From Bradyrhizobium sp. Y36 (GTDB lineage: Bacteria > Pseudomonadota > Alphaproteobacteria > Rhizobiales > Xanthobacteraceae): a stretch of DNA of 64,000 bases. Shown here in pieces: positions 8,943 to 16,750 of this stretch (within the stretch, counting starts at the first letter, position 1; each line of letters opens with the position of its first letter). The position numbers and the translations under genes are program-made. The notes below the pieces were generated by a model. It worked only from the letters and a program-made list of their open reading frames with translations. It had not been told where the DNA came from and searched no databases. The stretch is taken from positions 350,164 through 414,163 of the forward strand of contig NZ_NWTI01000004.1 of NCBI RefSeq assembly GCF_002531575.1, in the 5' to 3' direction.

Positions 8943-10136
8943 CTACTCGGTCGCCGCATAAAGCAGGCCCGCGACGGGCAAAGCGAGGCCAATGGCCGAG
9001 GCGAGCGGCCAGCCGCCTTGCGCGAAGGCCCAGGCGCCGACCGCGGAACCGGCAGCACCGGCCGCGAAGAACGTCGCCATATAGAGGCCGTTGAGGCGGC
9101 TGCGGTGCTCGTGCCCGAGCGCGAAGATGGCGCGGAAGCCGAGCACGACGTTGCCCTGAACGCCGATATCGATGGCAATCGCGGCCACCACCAGGCAGCC
9201 GAGGTTCAGCATGGAGCCGGGCGCACCGACATAGCTCGCCAGGAAGCCCGCGGCCGCGAGCAGCATCGCGACCAGCGTCGCGATCCGGCTATGGCCGCGA
9301 TCGGCGAGCCGCCCCGCGATGGGAGCTGCGAACACGCCGGCGACGCCGGCCAGCGCGAACAGCGCGATGCCGCGCTGGGAGAAGCCGAACGCGCCCGCGA
9401 GCTGGAGCGGCGCCACCGTCCAGAACAGGGTGAAGCAGCCGAACAGGCTCGCCTGATAGAGCGCCCGTCGCCGGAGCAGCGGCGTGTTCAAGGCCAGATG
9501 CGGCATCGACAGCAGCAGCGTGCCGTAATGCATGCGCGCGACGGGCCTGCGCCGGGGCAGCGCGAGGCGCAGCACCGCTGCGAGCACGATCATCAGCGCG
9601 GCGGAGGCGAAGAACACCGTGTGCCACGACGAGGCGGCGGTGACGAAGCTCGACACCGGACGCGCCAGCATGATGCCGAGCATCAGCCCGGTCGAGACGT
9701 TGCCGACGACGCGGCCGCGGATGGCCTCCGGCGCCAGATGCGCGGCATAAGGGATGATGATCTGCACCGCGACCGAGCCGAGCCCGATGAACAGCGCCGC
9801 GACCAGGAACGGCAGCGCGTGGGTCGAGAACGCGGCGGCGAGCAACGCGGCGGCCCCGAGCATGATGACCGAGCAGATCAGGGCACGATTCTCGACGAGA
9901 TCGCCGAGCGGCACGATGAAGAGCAGGCCGACGCCATAGCCGATCTGCGTCATGGTGACGATCAGCCCCGCGGCTCCGTGCGACAGGCCGAGCGCGGCGC
10001 TGATCGGGGCGATCAGGGGCTGCGCGTAATAGATGTTGGCGGCGACCATGCCGCAGGCCGCAGCAAGCACGAAGGTCAGGCGCTGCGACACCGCATCCGG
10101 TTCGGAGGCGGTTTCGATCGTGGCATTCATCGTCAT
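8943..10136 (-). CDS. MFS transporter
   Basis: Major facilitator superfamily permease, 397 aa with about 12 predicted membrane helices. The segment GMVAANIYYAQPLIAPISAALG and the loop GDLVENRALI between helices 2 and 3 belong to the DHA-type exporter branch. An ATG two codons further in (10130) is an equally good start. It lies 51 bp downstream of a TetR gene in the same direction, with an operator-like palindrome at 10157-10172 between them, so it is probably repressed by that regulator and may export the compound that the regulator senses. Substrate unknown. Confidence 0.9.
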   Translation of the reverse strand: MTMNATIETASEPDAVSQRLTFVLAAACGMVAANIYYAQPLIAPISAALGLSHGAAGLIVTMTQIGYGVGLLFIVPLGDLVENRALICSVIMLGAAALLAAAFSTHALPFLVAALFIGLGSVAVQIIIPYAAHLAPEAIRGRVVGNVSTGLMLGIMLARPVSSFVTAASSWHTVFFASAALMIVLAAVLRLALPRRRPVARMHYGTLLLSMPHLALNTPLLRRRALYQASLFGCFTLFWTVAPLQLAGAFGFSQRGIALFALAGVAGVFAAPIAGRLADRGHSRIATLVAMLLAAAGFLASYVGAPGSMLNLGCLVVAAIAIDIGVQGNVVLGFRAIFALGHEHRSRLNGLYMATFFAAGAAGSAVGAWAFAQGGWPLASAIGLALPVAGLLYAATE

Positions 10137-10156
10137 TCCAATGGACTCCAGATATC

Positions 10157-10172
10157 GGGAACGATCATTCCC
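10157..10172. promoter_or_regulatory. operator-like palindrome upstream of the MFS gene
   Basis: GGGAACGATCATTCCC, a 16-bp near-perfect dyad, followed by TAATAAGG, sits 21 bp ahead of the MFS start and just after the tetR stop. The same core occurs upstream of tetR (10821-10836), which supports it being the TetR binding site. Confidence 0.7.
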
Positions 10173-10187
10173 TAATAAGGCATGAAT

Positions 10188-10808
10188 TCAGGCGAGCAGC
10201 TTCATCGCGACGCCGACCAGGCGCTCGCCGTCGAGCGGCAGCCGCGCCTTGCCGACGACGCGCATGCCTTGCGTGATGCAGATCATCAGCCGCGCGGTGT
10301 CGTCGACATCGAGATGGGCCGAAATCGAGCCGTCGGCCTGGCCCTCGCGGATGAGGCCGGCGATGAACGCCTCGTTGGTCTCGATCTGCGCGTTGACACG
10401 GGCGCGGACGTCGGAATCGAGCGCGGCAAGCTCGACCGTGCCGCCGACCACCATGCAGCCGCGGCGGCCCTCGATGCCTTGGGAGTGCTCGACATAGGAC
10501 AGCAGCACGTGGCGCAGCCGCTCCCGGCCGTTGCTGCCGCGCGCCGCCGCGCTGCGGGTCTGCTCCCGGCGCACGGCGGCGTAGCGGTCGAACGCCGCCA
10601 GGAACACGGCCTGCTTGTCGCGAAACGCCTTGTAGACGCTGCCGGTGGCGAGCCGCATGGCGGCGGTGAGGTCCCCGATCGAGGTGGCATGATAGCCGCG
10701 CTCGCAAAACACCCGCACGGCGCGATCGAGGGCGGTGTCCATGTCGAATTCCCGGGGACGGCCGGGCGGACGGGCGACAGGCTGGGATCTGCGGGCGGTC
10801 TTCTGCAT
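10188..10808 (-). CDS. TetR/AcrR family regulator
   Basis: 206 aa. The N-terminal helix-turn-helix (about residues 25-70: FCERGYHATSIGDLTAAMRLATGSVYKAFRDKQAVF) is a textbook TetR domain. The remainder is the helical ligand-binding/dimer domain, with RRGCMVVGGTVEL typical of the TetR_C_11-like group that controls efflux and small-molecule stress genes. Basic, proline-rich N-terminal arm. Probable autorepressor: a palindrome lies 13 bp upstream of its start, and a second copy separates it from the downstream MFS gene. Confidence 0.93.
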   Translation of the reverse strand: MQKTARRSQPVARPPGRPREFDMDTALDRAVRVFCERGYHATSIGDLTAAMRLATGSVYKAFRDKQAVFLAAFDRYAAVRREQTRSAAARGSNGRERLRHVLLSYVEHSQGIEGRRGCMVVGGTVELAALDSDVRARVNAQIETNEAFIAGLIREGQADGSISAHLDVDDTARLMICITQGMRVVGKARLPLDGERLVGVAMKLLA

Positions 10809-10820
10809 TGCGGGATAATA

Positions 10821-10836
10821 GGGAATGATCGTTTCC
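10821..10836. promoter_or_regulatory. operator-like palindrome upstream of tetR
   Basis: GGGAATGATCGTTTCC, with AATA/TAATAA flanks, matches the dyad at 10157-10172 in the other orientation (shared core GGAAACGATCATTCCC with single differences). Its place just before the tetR start fits autoregulation. Confidence 0.7.
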
Positions 10837-10924
10837 TAATAAAGACACGGAGTTGTGAAGGGTGGCGCTGGCGCTCTCCACGCCGTCATGGCGACGCTCC
10901 AGTGCACATCCCGACAGTAGTGCC

Positions 10925-11016
10925 GTAGGGTGGGCAAAGGCGCATCGCGCCGTGCCCACGATCTCCATCCATACGCAACAAGGGCGTGGGCACGCTGCCG
11001 CTTTGCCCACCCTACG
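10925..11016. repeat. palindromic intergenic repeat, family A (GTAGGGTGGGCAAAG)
   Basis: Inverted arms GTAGGGTGGGCAAAG and CTTTGCCCACCCTAC bracket about 60 bp containing a second inner inverted pair (CGTGCCCACG / CGTGGGCACG). The same family recurs at 23490-23578, 32947-33043 and 60235-60327. Non-coding; the RNA would fold into one long hairpin. Confidence 0.85.
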
Positions 11017-11060
11017 ACATCGAGCTTGCGGCACGCGGCGCGATTCTCCGAGGCGTACTT

Positions 11061-11146
11061 GTAGGACGGGTAGAGCGATGAGAAACTCATCACGCATCCT
11101 CATCGCGGGAAGACGATGGGTTTCGCTTCGCTCTACCCATCCTACG
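11061..11146. repeat. palindromic intergenic repeat, family B (GTAGGATGGGTAGAG)
   Basis: Arms GTAGGACGGGTAGAGCG and CGCTCTACCCATCCTAC, with inner GATGGGTTTCGCTTCG-type sequence; the left arm has drifted. Same family as 13339-13424. It is separated from a family A element by only 44 bp. Confidence 0.8.
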
Positions 11147-11755
11147 GCAGCTGATTTGCAGACATGGCTTCGCATTCTCGCGGCTTGTTTCGCCCGAGCT
11201 TTGCTTCATCTTTCGCCCCTCCAGGTCCAAGAGAGCGCAGGGAAGACCGGGTGCCGACCTCGCACCCGCGGTCCGCTGCGCGAAATGCACACGCAGGAAG
11301 AACCGCACAGCAGCATACAGGTGGTGCCGATCACACGGCCTTCCCTGCGCGATGGTCGGACGGCTTATGCCGTGCTCTCCCGGGAGCCGAACTTTCCTTC
11401 TGGCCTCCCTCGCCGTTCGAATTGGATGATGCCGTCTGCCCGGTTGGGCTTTCGCACATCTTCGATCCGGCTTGACCGTAGCAACGACGGCCAGGACCAC
11501 ACGGTTTTGCCGTACGCGTTCAGCGTCGCTCGTCTGCACGCGGGGTTCGGGCTCACAGGGGCTACCCGCCCTGCCCGCCCCATCTCGTGCCGACGCTGCC
11601 GCGTCCACCGCAAGCCCGGCTCGCGATCAAGACGACGACGAGATCGCCCCTCTTGGTGAGCCGGGATGGGCAACACCTACGACAAATCCGAATTTCGGTA
11701 AAGTGGAATATTTTTGCGCGAGGCGATTGACAGGGGGCGACACAGGCGCGACCGC
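11147..11755. other. long non-coding spacer, candidate dispersed sequence
   Basis: About 600 bp with open frames in several phases but no start with a ribosome-binding site and no recognisable domain. The translated frames (for example HPRSAARNAHAG, AQQHTGGADHTAF) resemble low-quality hypothetical entries that I recall from many rhizobial genomes, suggesting a multi-copy non-coding element rather than a gene. This is memory-based and untested. No tRNA-like or terminator structure was recognised. Confidence 0.4.
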
Positions 11756-11845
11756 GTAGCCCGGATGGAGCAAAGCGCAATCCGGGACGGTACGAGATGC
11801 CGGGCGAGCGCCCCCGGATTACGCTGGCGCTCCATCCGGGCTACG
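11756..11845. repeat. palindromic intergenic repeat, family C (GTAGCCCGGATGGAG)
   Basis: Arms GTAGCCCGGATGGAGC and GCTCCATCCGGGCTAC, with inner AATCCGGG/CCCGGATT pair: a 90-bp perfect-armed hairpin. It ends 6 bp before the stop codon of the nitrilase-family gene on the minus strand, so it would be in that transcript's 3' end and may stop or stabilise it. Confidence 0.85.
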
Positions 11846-11851
11846 AGAGCC

Positions 11852-12811
11852 TCACACCTTCGGCCGCGCCGCCGTCCCGTCCGCCATCGTCGTCACGCCC
11901 TTCCGCTCCACGATCATTCCATAGGCCTGCGGCTGGCGGTGGACGTCGAAATTGAAGGTGGTGCGCTTGTAGGAATTGCAGAGATCGAGATCGCAGCGGG
12001 CGAGCGCGAGCTCGTCGCCCTTGGTGGTGCATCGCGCGATGATCTCGCCGGAGGGCGCGATGATGCAGCTGCCGCCGATGTGGTCGACGCCCTCCTCGAC
12101 GCCGGCCTTGGCGACGCCGACCACGAAGGTGCCGTTCTGATAGGCGCCGGACTGCATGACGAGATGATTGTGGAACAGCGAGAGATCGTCATGCTCCGGC
12201 GCGGGCGGATTATGCACCGGCGTGTTGTAGCCGATCATCACCATCTCGACGCCCTGCAGGCCCATCACCCGATAGGTCTCGCTCCAGCGGCGGTCGTTGC
12301 AGATCGCCATGCCCATCACCCCGCCGAAGGCATTCGCGACGCCGAAGCCGCGGCCGGGCTCGAAATAGCGCTTTTCCAGATGCTGAAATTTCCGCCACGG
12401 CTCATGCTCGGCATGGCCCGGCAGATGGACCTTGCGATATTTCGAAACGATCGCACCGCTCTTGTCGACCAGAATGGAGGTGTTGTAGCGCCTGACAATT
12501 CCGGCCTCGACCGTCAGCTCGGCATAACCGAGGTAGAAGCCGATGCCGATGGCGCGGGCAAGATCGAACAGGGCTCGCGTCTCCTCGCCCGGCATCTCGC
12601 GCTCGAAGAAGCCGTCGATCTCGGCCTGATCCTCGAAATACCAGCGCGGGAAAAACGTCGTCAGCGCAAGCTCGGGATAGACGATGAGATCGCAGCCATT
12701 CGCGTGGGCCTGACGCATCAGCGCCATCAGGCGCGCCACCACGTCCGTTCTCGTCTCGCTCCTCGCGACAGGACCAAGCTGGCCGGCCGCGACTGTCACA
12801 AATCTTGCCAC
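11852..12811 (-). CDS. nitrilase-superfamily amidohydrolase, N-carbamoyl-D-amino acid hydrolase type
   Basis: Carbon-nitrogen hydrolase of 319 aa. The catalytic triad Glu47 (YPELAL), Lys127 (YRKVHLPG) and Cys171 (AICNDRRW) is intact, with the order and spacing seen in Agrobacterium D-carbamoylase. Such enzymes release ammonia and CO2 from N-carbamoyl-D-amino acids. Cytosolic, no signal peptide. No hydantoinase or racemase gene is adjacent, so the natural substrate may differ. A family C palindrome lies immediately downstream. Confidence 0.9.
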   Translation of the reverse strand: MARFVTVAAGQLGPVARSETRTDVVARLMALMRQAHANGCDLIVYPELALTTFFPRWYFEDQAEIDGFFEREMPGEETRALFDLARAIGIGFYLGYAELTVEAGIVRRYNTSILVDKSGAIVSKYRKVHLPGHAEHEPWRKFQHLEKRYFEPGRGFGVANAFGGVMGMAICNDRRWSETYRVMGLQGVEMVMIGYNTPVHNPPAPEHDDLSLFHNHLVMQSGAYQNGTFVVGVAKAGVEEGVDHIGGSCIIAPSGEIIARCTTKGDELALARCDLDLCNSYKRTTFNFDVHRQPQAYGMIVERKGVTTMADGTAARPKV

Positions 12812-13089
12812 GCGTCATTCCCTCGTTGCCCGGAGTGCGTCTGGTTGGAGCCTATCGAGCGCCGGGCCGCGCGCACAGGCCGGTCCATCTCATCGTCGTC
12901 ACTTGGCACAATCAAATTTCGTGCCGGTGGGTATCATCGTCAGGCGGCGCGCGGCCGTTGCCGCATGGATCGATGGAACTTCGTTGCGGATATGCAACGG
13001 TTCCCCACGGTCTGAAGCCGGACAAAACAAACTCCCATTGCGGCCACGAACCGCTCTCACAAGGCCGTGAGACTATCAGGGGAACGACG

Positions 13090-13314
13090 ATGCGTGCACA
13101 ACGCGTTTGGAAAGTGAATGGGGATGCCAGCATCGGGCACCTCCAATCGAGACTGGACGACCTCAACAAGCGTCTGGGCCAGCTCGAAAGCCAGCATCCT
13201 GAGAGCTGGAAGCTCGAAGAGCTCAAGGCGAGCGCGCTCAGCCTGTCGCGCGAGATCGACGACATCCGCTGCGCCGAGGCGACGGCGGCCCTGAGCGAGT
13301 TGCTGCGGAGGTAA
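13090..13314 (+). CDS. small helical hypothetical protein
   Basis: 74 aa starting MRAQRVWKVNGDASIGHL. Charged heptad-like pattern (LQSRLDDLNKRLGQLESQ ... LKASALSLSREIDDI), likely two helices forming a coiled coil. The start is supported by AGGGGAACG about 8 nt upstream. An in-frame upstream extension to 12805 exists but lacks a ribosome-binding site. No family recognised. Confidence 0.65.
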   Translation: MRAQRVWKVNGDASIGHLQSRLDDLNKRLGQLESQHPESWKLEELKASALSLSREIDDIRCAEATAALSELLRR

Positions 13315-13338
13315 TCACGCCGGCGAGCCGATGGGGGC

Positions 13339-13424
13339 GTAGGATGGGTAGAGCGAAGCGAAACCCATCGATCCCTCTCGCGGAAACGAAGGTGATGGGT
13401 TTCGCTTCGCTCTACCCATCCTAC
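13339..13424. repeat. palindromic intergenic repeat, family B
   Basis: Near-perfect arms GTAGGATGGGTAGAGCGAAG and CTTCGCTCTACCCATCCTAC around a short centre; family partner at 11061-11146. Lies between two small genes. Confidence 0.87.
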
Positions 13425-13498
13425 AAGGTCGCGATTCGGCGACGTTGAAGGAACCAACCTCTCTCGCCGCCATTTCCATGAGAGCATGGAGCACGATC

Positions 13499-13612
13499 AT
13501 GTCCAGGCACCTGACGCGAACCAATCTCGCGCGCGGCGTGGCCGGCGCGGTATCCACGCTGGTCCTGTGCGCGACGCTGGCCTTCGGCCTTGCGCGGCAC
13601 TTTGCGCTGTGA
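13499..13612 (+). CDS. 37-aa single-pass membrane peptide
   Basis: Starts MSRHLTRTNLARGVAG and ends LARHFAL: a basic N-terminus followed by a hydrophobic helix (about residues 14-33). GGAG stands 7 nt ahead of the ATG; another in-frame ATG at 13478 lacks a site. It is followed after 10 bp by the 108-aa gene, so both may be one unit. Function unknown. Confidence 0.5.
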   Translation: MSRHLTRTNLARGVAGAVSTLVLCATLAFGLARHFAL

Positions 13613-13622
13613 GGGATTTTGC

Positions 13623-13949
13623 ATGACATCCGATCCCGAGGAGCAGGTCCGCCTGCAAGGCTTCGGCGAGATGACGTTGCGCACGGCGGTCGCAACGCTG
13701 ATGCAGCTTCCGCCGCGCGAGCGATCGGAAGCCGCGATCTTCCGCGTCCGCGACGACGTGCGCCTCGCGTCGAGCGAAGTCGCCGAACTCGCCTCGCATT
13801 GGGGCATCGAACCGGCGCCGAAGGTGCGATCGCCGCGGCTGGTCCCGGAACAGCACTGGCCGGACATCGTACGCGGCATGGTGCGCGAGGCGCCGCTACC
13901 GGCGCTGCTGGTGGCGTTCATCGTGGGCGTGGTGGTGGCGCGAAGGTAG
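13623..13949 (+). CDS. hypothetical protein with C-terminal membrane helix
   Basis: 108 aa from the ATG at 13623, which has GAGGGA 8 nt upstream. Soluble helical part (TLRTAVATLMQLPPRERSEAAIFRVRDDV) followed by a C-terminal hydrophobic segment (about residues 90-106, PALLVAFIVGVVVARR) ending in two arginines: a probable tail-anchored membrane protein. No known domain. Convergent with the fasciclin gene. Confidence 0.65.
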   Translation: MTSDPEEQVRLQGFGEMTLRTAVATLMQLPPRERSEAAIFRVRDDVRLASSEVAELASHWGIEPAPKVRSPRLVPEQHWPDIVRGMVREAPLPALLVAFIVGVVVARR

Positions 13950-14005
13950 GCTCTTCCGCGCGAGCAGCGACATCCGCACCGCAGCAAGTGTTCAACACAA
14001 CACCC

Positions 14006-14042
14006 GGCCGCCGTAGCGGCCAGGTGCACGGTCATGGACCGT
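14006..14042. terminator. tandem hairpins between convergent genes
   Basis: Two small perfect hairpins, GGCCGC-CGTA-GCGGCC (14006-14021) and ACGGTC-ATG-GACCGT (14028-14042), lie between convergent stops. There is no T-run, so rho-independent action is uncertain. Confidence 0.4.
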
Positions 14043-14043
14043 T

Positions 14044-14550
14044 CTAGTGGTGCATCTTCTTCGCGCGCGCCGGCGGCAGCAGCACCGTATCGATGACGTG
14101 AATGACGCCGTTCGACGCCTCGATGTCCGGCTGGATGACGTGCGCATCGTTGACGCGGACACCCAGGCTTCCGTCGACGGCGACGGGCTGGCCCTGAACG
14201 GTCGCCACATTCAGCGACTTGCCGGCGACGTCGGCGGCCCTCACGCGGCCCGGAATGACGTGATACTTCAGAATCGCCGCGAGCTTGGCTTTGTTTTTCA
14301 ACAGCGATTCAACCGTTCCGGGCGGCAACTTGGCGAAGGCCGCGTCGTTAGGCGCAAACACCGTGAACGGGCCCTTGCCCTTGAGCGTATTCACGAGACC
14401 GGCGGCTTTCACGGCCGTCACCAGCGTGGTGAACGAACCGGCGGAAACCGCGGTGTCCACGATGTCGGCGGCGCGCGCGACGGAAGGGCCGAGCAGGCCG
14501 GCGACCATGGCCGCTCCGGCCACGAACGAACGAATTGCGGGCGTCATCAA
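14044..14550 (-). CDS. exported fasciclin (FAS1) domain protein
   Basis: 168 aa. A signal peptide (residues 1-27, cleavage after ...SVARA) precedes one FAS1 domain: the H1 region [15 protein letters not shown] (about 62-77), [14 protein letters not shown] (95-108) and H2 region [12 protein letters not shown] (about 147-158). FAS1 proteins are periplasmic or surface adhesion-type proteins, and small ones like this are frequent in rhizobia (family knowledge). It ends with a short basic/His tail. A second ATG directly follows the first. Confidence 0.93.
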   Translation of the reverse strand: MMTPAIRSFVAGAAMVAGLLGPSVARAADIVDTAVSAGSFTTLVTAVKAAGLVNTLKGKGPFTVFAPNDAAFAKLPPGTVESLLKNKAKLAAILKYHVIPGRVRAADVAGKSLNVATVQGQPVAVDGSLGVRVNDAHVIQPDIEASNGVIHVIDTVLLPPARAKKMHH

Positions 14551-14817
14551 ATTCTCCAGGTGTTTTCATTCATGCCGACGCGATGGGTGCACGCGATACC
14601 GCGCATCCATCGTCCGATCAGTTGCGATCGACCCCCACGAAACGTAGCGCAGCGACGACCGGATCACCGGCCAGTTCAAATATCCAGAGGATCGGATTGT
14701 CCCGTCGAGGCAAACGGCCTGAAAAACCGCTGTCGTCGCCGTACCCGCGTCGTCGTGCCGCGCTCGCTGCCGCGGTGCCGGGCGAATTCAGGCTCTTGAC
14801 GATGCCTCGTGACGGAT

Positions 14818-15675
14818 TCAGCTCAGGGTCTTGATCACGAAGTCCTTGAGCCGCCGCGCGGGCAGCGGGAGACGGTCGCGCTCCAGGATCGCAATCTCCG
14901 TGTCCTTGAGGTCGGGCATCGGCTTTCCGTCCACGACATGGAGATCAGGAGGCACCATGTCCTTGGGAAGCACCGTCACGCCAAGCCGGGCTCGGACGGC
15001 GGCGAGCGTTCCGGCCAGCGATCCGCAGGTGTAGGCAACCCGCCACGATCGCTTGGCACGATCGAGCGCCTCGGTTGCGCGTTTCCGGTAGACGCAGGGT
15101 TTTGGCGAGACTGCCAAGGGCAGGACGCCTTGCCTGAGATCGACACCACCCGTCACCCAGACCAGCGGCTCGCGCCACACGCGCGTGCCGGGAATCTCGA
15201 TCGACCGCTCGCGCTTGATCAGCGCCAGATCGAAAGCCCCCTTGCGAAAGCGCTCGATGAGATTCATCGTCAGATCGCAGGTCACTTCGAGGTCGACCTG
15301 AGGATAGGCGTGGGCAAACCGGGCGAGCACGTCGGGAAGATGGCGGGTCGCGAAATCCTCGGGCGCGCCAAGGCGAACGAGGCCACGCATCGCGGGCTCC
15401 TGGATGCGCGCAACCATTTCGTCATTCAGGTCCAGCATGCGCCGCGCATACTCGAAGAACGTGTCGCCTTCCGCCGTCAACGCGACCGCTTGCGGCGACC
15501 TTTCGAGCAACTTGCCGCCCACCGATTGCTCGAGCCGGCGGATTTGCAGGGAAATCGTCGACTGCTGCAATCCGAGCGCCTGCGCGGCGCGCGTGAAGTT
15601 GCCGAGCGACACGATGGTCACGAAGGACCGGATCAGGTCGATGTCGAGGTTGAGACGCGAACGGGGCATCATCAT
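14818..15675 (-). CDS. LysR-type regulator divergent from sbtA
   Basis: LysR-family regulator, 285 aa from the first of three consecutive ATG codons (15675, 15672, 15669; AAAAGG upstream). Winged helix at about residues 8-65 (LNLDIDLIRSFVTIVSLGNFTRAAQALGLQQSTISLQIRRLE) followed by a substrate-binding-like domain. It is divergent from the bicarbonate transporter genes across a 96-bp spacer holding a LysR-like dyad, so it probably controls them, as CcmR/CbbR-type regulators do for sbtA in cyanobacteria. The effector is unknown. Confidence 0.9.
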   Translation of the reverse strand: MMMPRSRLNLDIDLIRSFVTIVSLGNFTRAAQALGLQQSTISLQIRRLEQSVGGKLLERSPQAVALTAEGDTFFEYARRMLDLNDEMVARIQEPAMRGLVRLGAPEDFATRHLPDVLARFAHAYPQVDLEVTCDLTMNLIERFRKGAFDLALIKRERSIEIPGTRVWREPLVWVTGGVDLRQGVLPLAVSPKPCVYRKRATEALDRAKRSWRVAYTCGSLAGTLAAVRARLGVTVLPKDMVPPDLHVVDGKPMPDLKDTEIAILERDRLPLPARRLKDFVIKTLS

Positions 15676-15696
15676 TGCCTTTTTCAATGATGACCC

Positions 15697-15718
15697 TTGA
15701 TACAATCAATTTTGTCAA
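15697..15718. promoter_or_regulatory. LysR-type dyad between lysR and sbtA
   Basis: Arms TTGATACAA and TTTTGTCAA separated by 4 bp (7 of 9 positions pair), 22 bp from the lysR start and about 54 bp before the sbtA start. It has the T-N11-A character expected of LysR sites. The left part also contains TTGAT-ACA-ATCAA, one base short of an FNR/FixK box. Confidence 0.5.
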
Positions 15719-15771
15719 ACACCAGCGAAAAGCTATGCAGCCATCGTTCGCCCCAGCCCGATGGAGGTCCC

Positions 15772-16743
15772 TTGCTCGCGCTCGCCGTCCAGAATCTCGT
15801 GTCACCTTCGGTGCTGTTCTTCGGCATGGGTCTCGGCGCCTCGCTTGGCCGCTCAGACCTCTCCGTGCCGGAGGCCATTGCACGCTTTCTCTCGCTCTAT
15901 CTCCTGATCTCGATCGGCTTCCGTGGCGGTGCGGAGGTCGCCCATCAGGGCGTGACGCCGGGGCTGGCGCTGGCCATCGTGGCCGGCATCGTGTTGTCGG
16001 CCGGCTTGCCGTTCATCGCCTACGCCTTGCTGCGCTACGGCGCGAGGCTCGACCACGTCAACGCGGCGGCCGTGGCCGGTCACTATGGATCGATATCGGC
16101 GGTGACGTTCGTTGCCATCACGGGCGCGCTCACCCAGCTCGCGTTGCCCTATGACGGTTACATGATCGCGGTCGCAGCCGCGATGGAGACGCCGGCGATC
16201 TTCTCGGTGCTCGTGATCGCGCGCAGCGGGCAAGGCCGCGCGAAAGGCGAACTGTCCGGAGACTTCCTGCGCGAGATCGCACTGAACGGCTCGATCGTTG
16301 CGCTACTCGGGGCCTTTGTGGTCGGTTGCATCACGGGCGAGCGCGGCATGAGTTCGCTCAAGCCTTTCCTGCTGGATGCTTTTCCCGGTTTCCTCTGCGT
16401 CTTCCTGCTCGATATGGGCCTGATCGCCGGGCGCGGACTGCGGGACGGCTGGAGATCGCTCTCTCCTGCGGTGGCAGGGTTTGCCTGGGTGATGCCGCTC
16501 ATCGGCGCAGTCTTCGCGGCCCTGTTCGCCCGGCTCATCGGTCTGTCGCCAGGCAGTACCGCCATCCTGATGACGCTCGGGGCGTCGGCCTCCTACATCG
16601 CCGTCCCGGCCGCGATGCGGCTTGCCCTGCCCGCGGCAAACCCGGCCATTGCTCTGACCCTTTCGCTCGGCCTGACATTCCCATTCAACCTGATCGTCGG
16701 CATCCCGCTCTACATTGCTGCCGCCCAGATGATCGCGCGATGA
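15772..16743 (+). CDS. sbtA: sodium-dependent bicarbonate transporter
   Basis: SbtA-family permease, 323 aa with about ten membrane helices in two inverted halves. It starts LALAVQNLVSPSVLFFGMG, a typical SbtA N-terminus, and contains HYGSISAVTF and MTLGASASYIAVPAAMRLALP, the two half-helix motifs of the family. A TTG start at 15772 is preferred, because GGAGG lies 3-4 nt upstream and it gives the family N-terminus; an in-frame ATG at 15697 would place a polar, operator-derived tail before it. SbtA imports HCO3- with Na+. It is followed after 7 bp by its PII-like partner. Confidence 0.9.
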   Translation: MLALAVQNLVSPSVLFFGMGLGASLGRSDLSVPEAIARFLSLYLLISIGFRGGAEVAHQGVTPGLALAIVAGIVLSAGLPFIAYALLRYGARLDHVNAAAVAGHYGSISAVTFVAITGALTQLALPYDGYMIAVAAAMETPAIFSVLVIARSGQGRAKGELSGDFLREIALNGSIVALLGAFVVGCITGERGMSSLKPFLLDAFPGFLCVFLLDMGLIAGRGLRDGWRSLSPAVAGFAWVMPLIGAVFAALFARLIGLSPGSTAILMTLGASASYIAVPAAMRLALPAANPAIALTLSLGLTFPFNLIVGIPLYIAAAQMIAR

Positions 16744-16750
16744 GGACAGC

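Noticed and set aside
8817..10175. 452-codon plus-strand frame opposite the MFS gene
   Set aside because: Composed almost entirely of R, E, Q, H, D; shadow of a transporter gene.
11090..11608. 172-codon minus-strand frame in the repeat-rich spacer
   Set aside because: Runs through a palindromic repeat, lacks a ribosome-binding site and has no recognisable domain.
10925..11845. CRISPR array from clustered repeats
   Set aside because: The three elements are different palindrome families of 85-92 bp without regular spacers or Cas genes.
15701..15713. FNR/FixK box upstream of sbtA
   Set aside because: TTGAT and ATCAA are separated by 3 bases, not the required 4.
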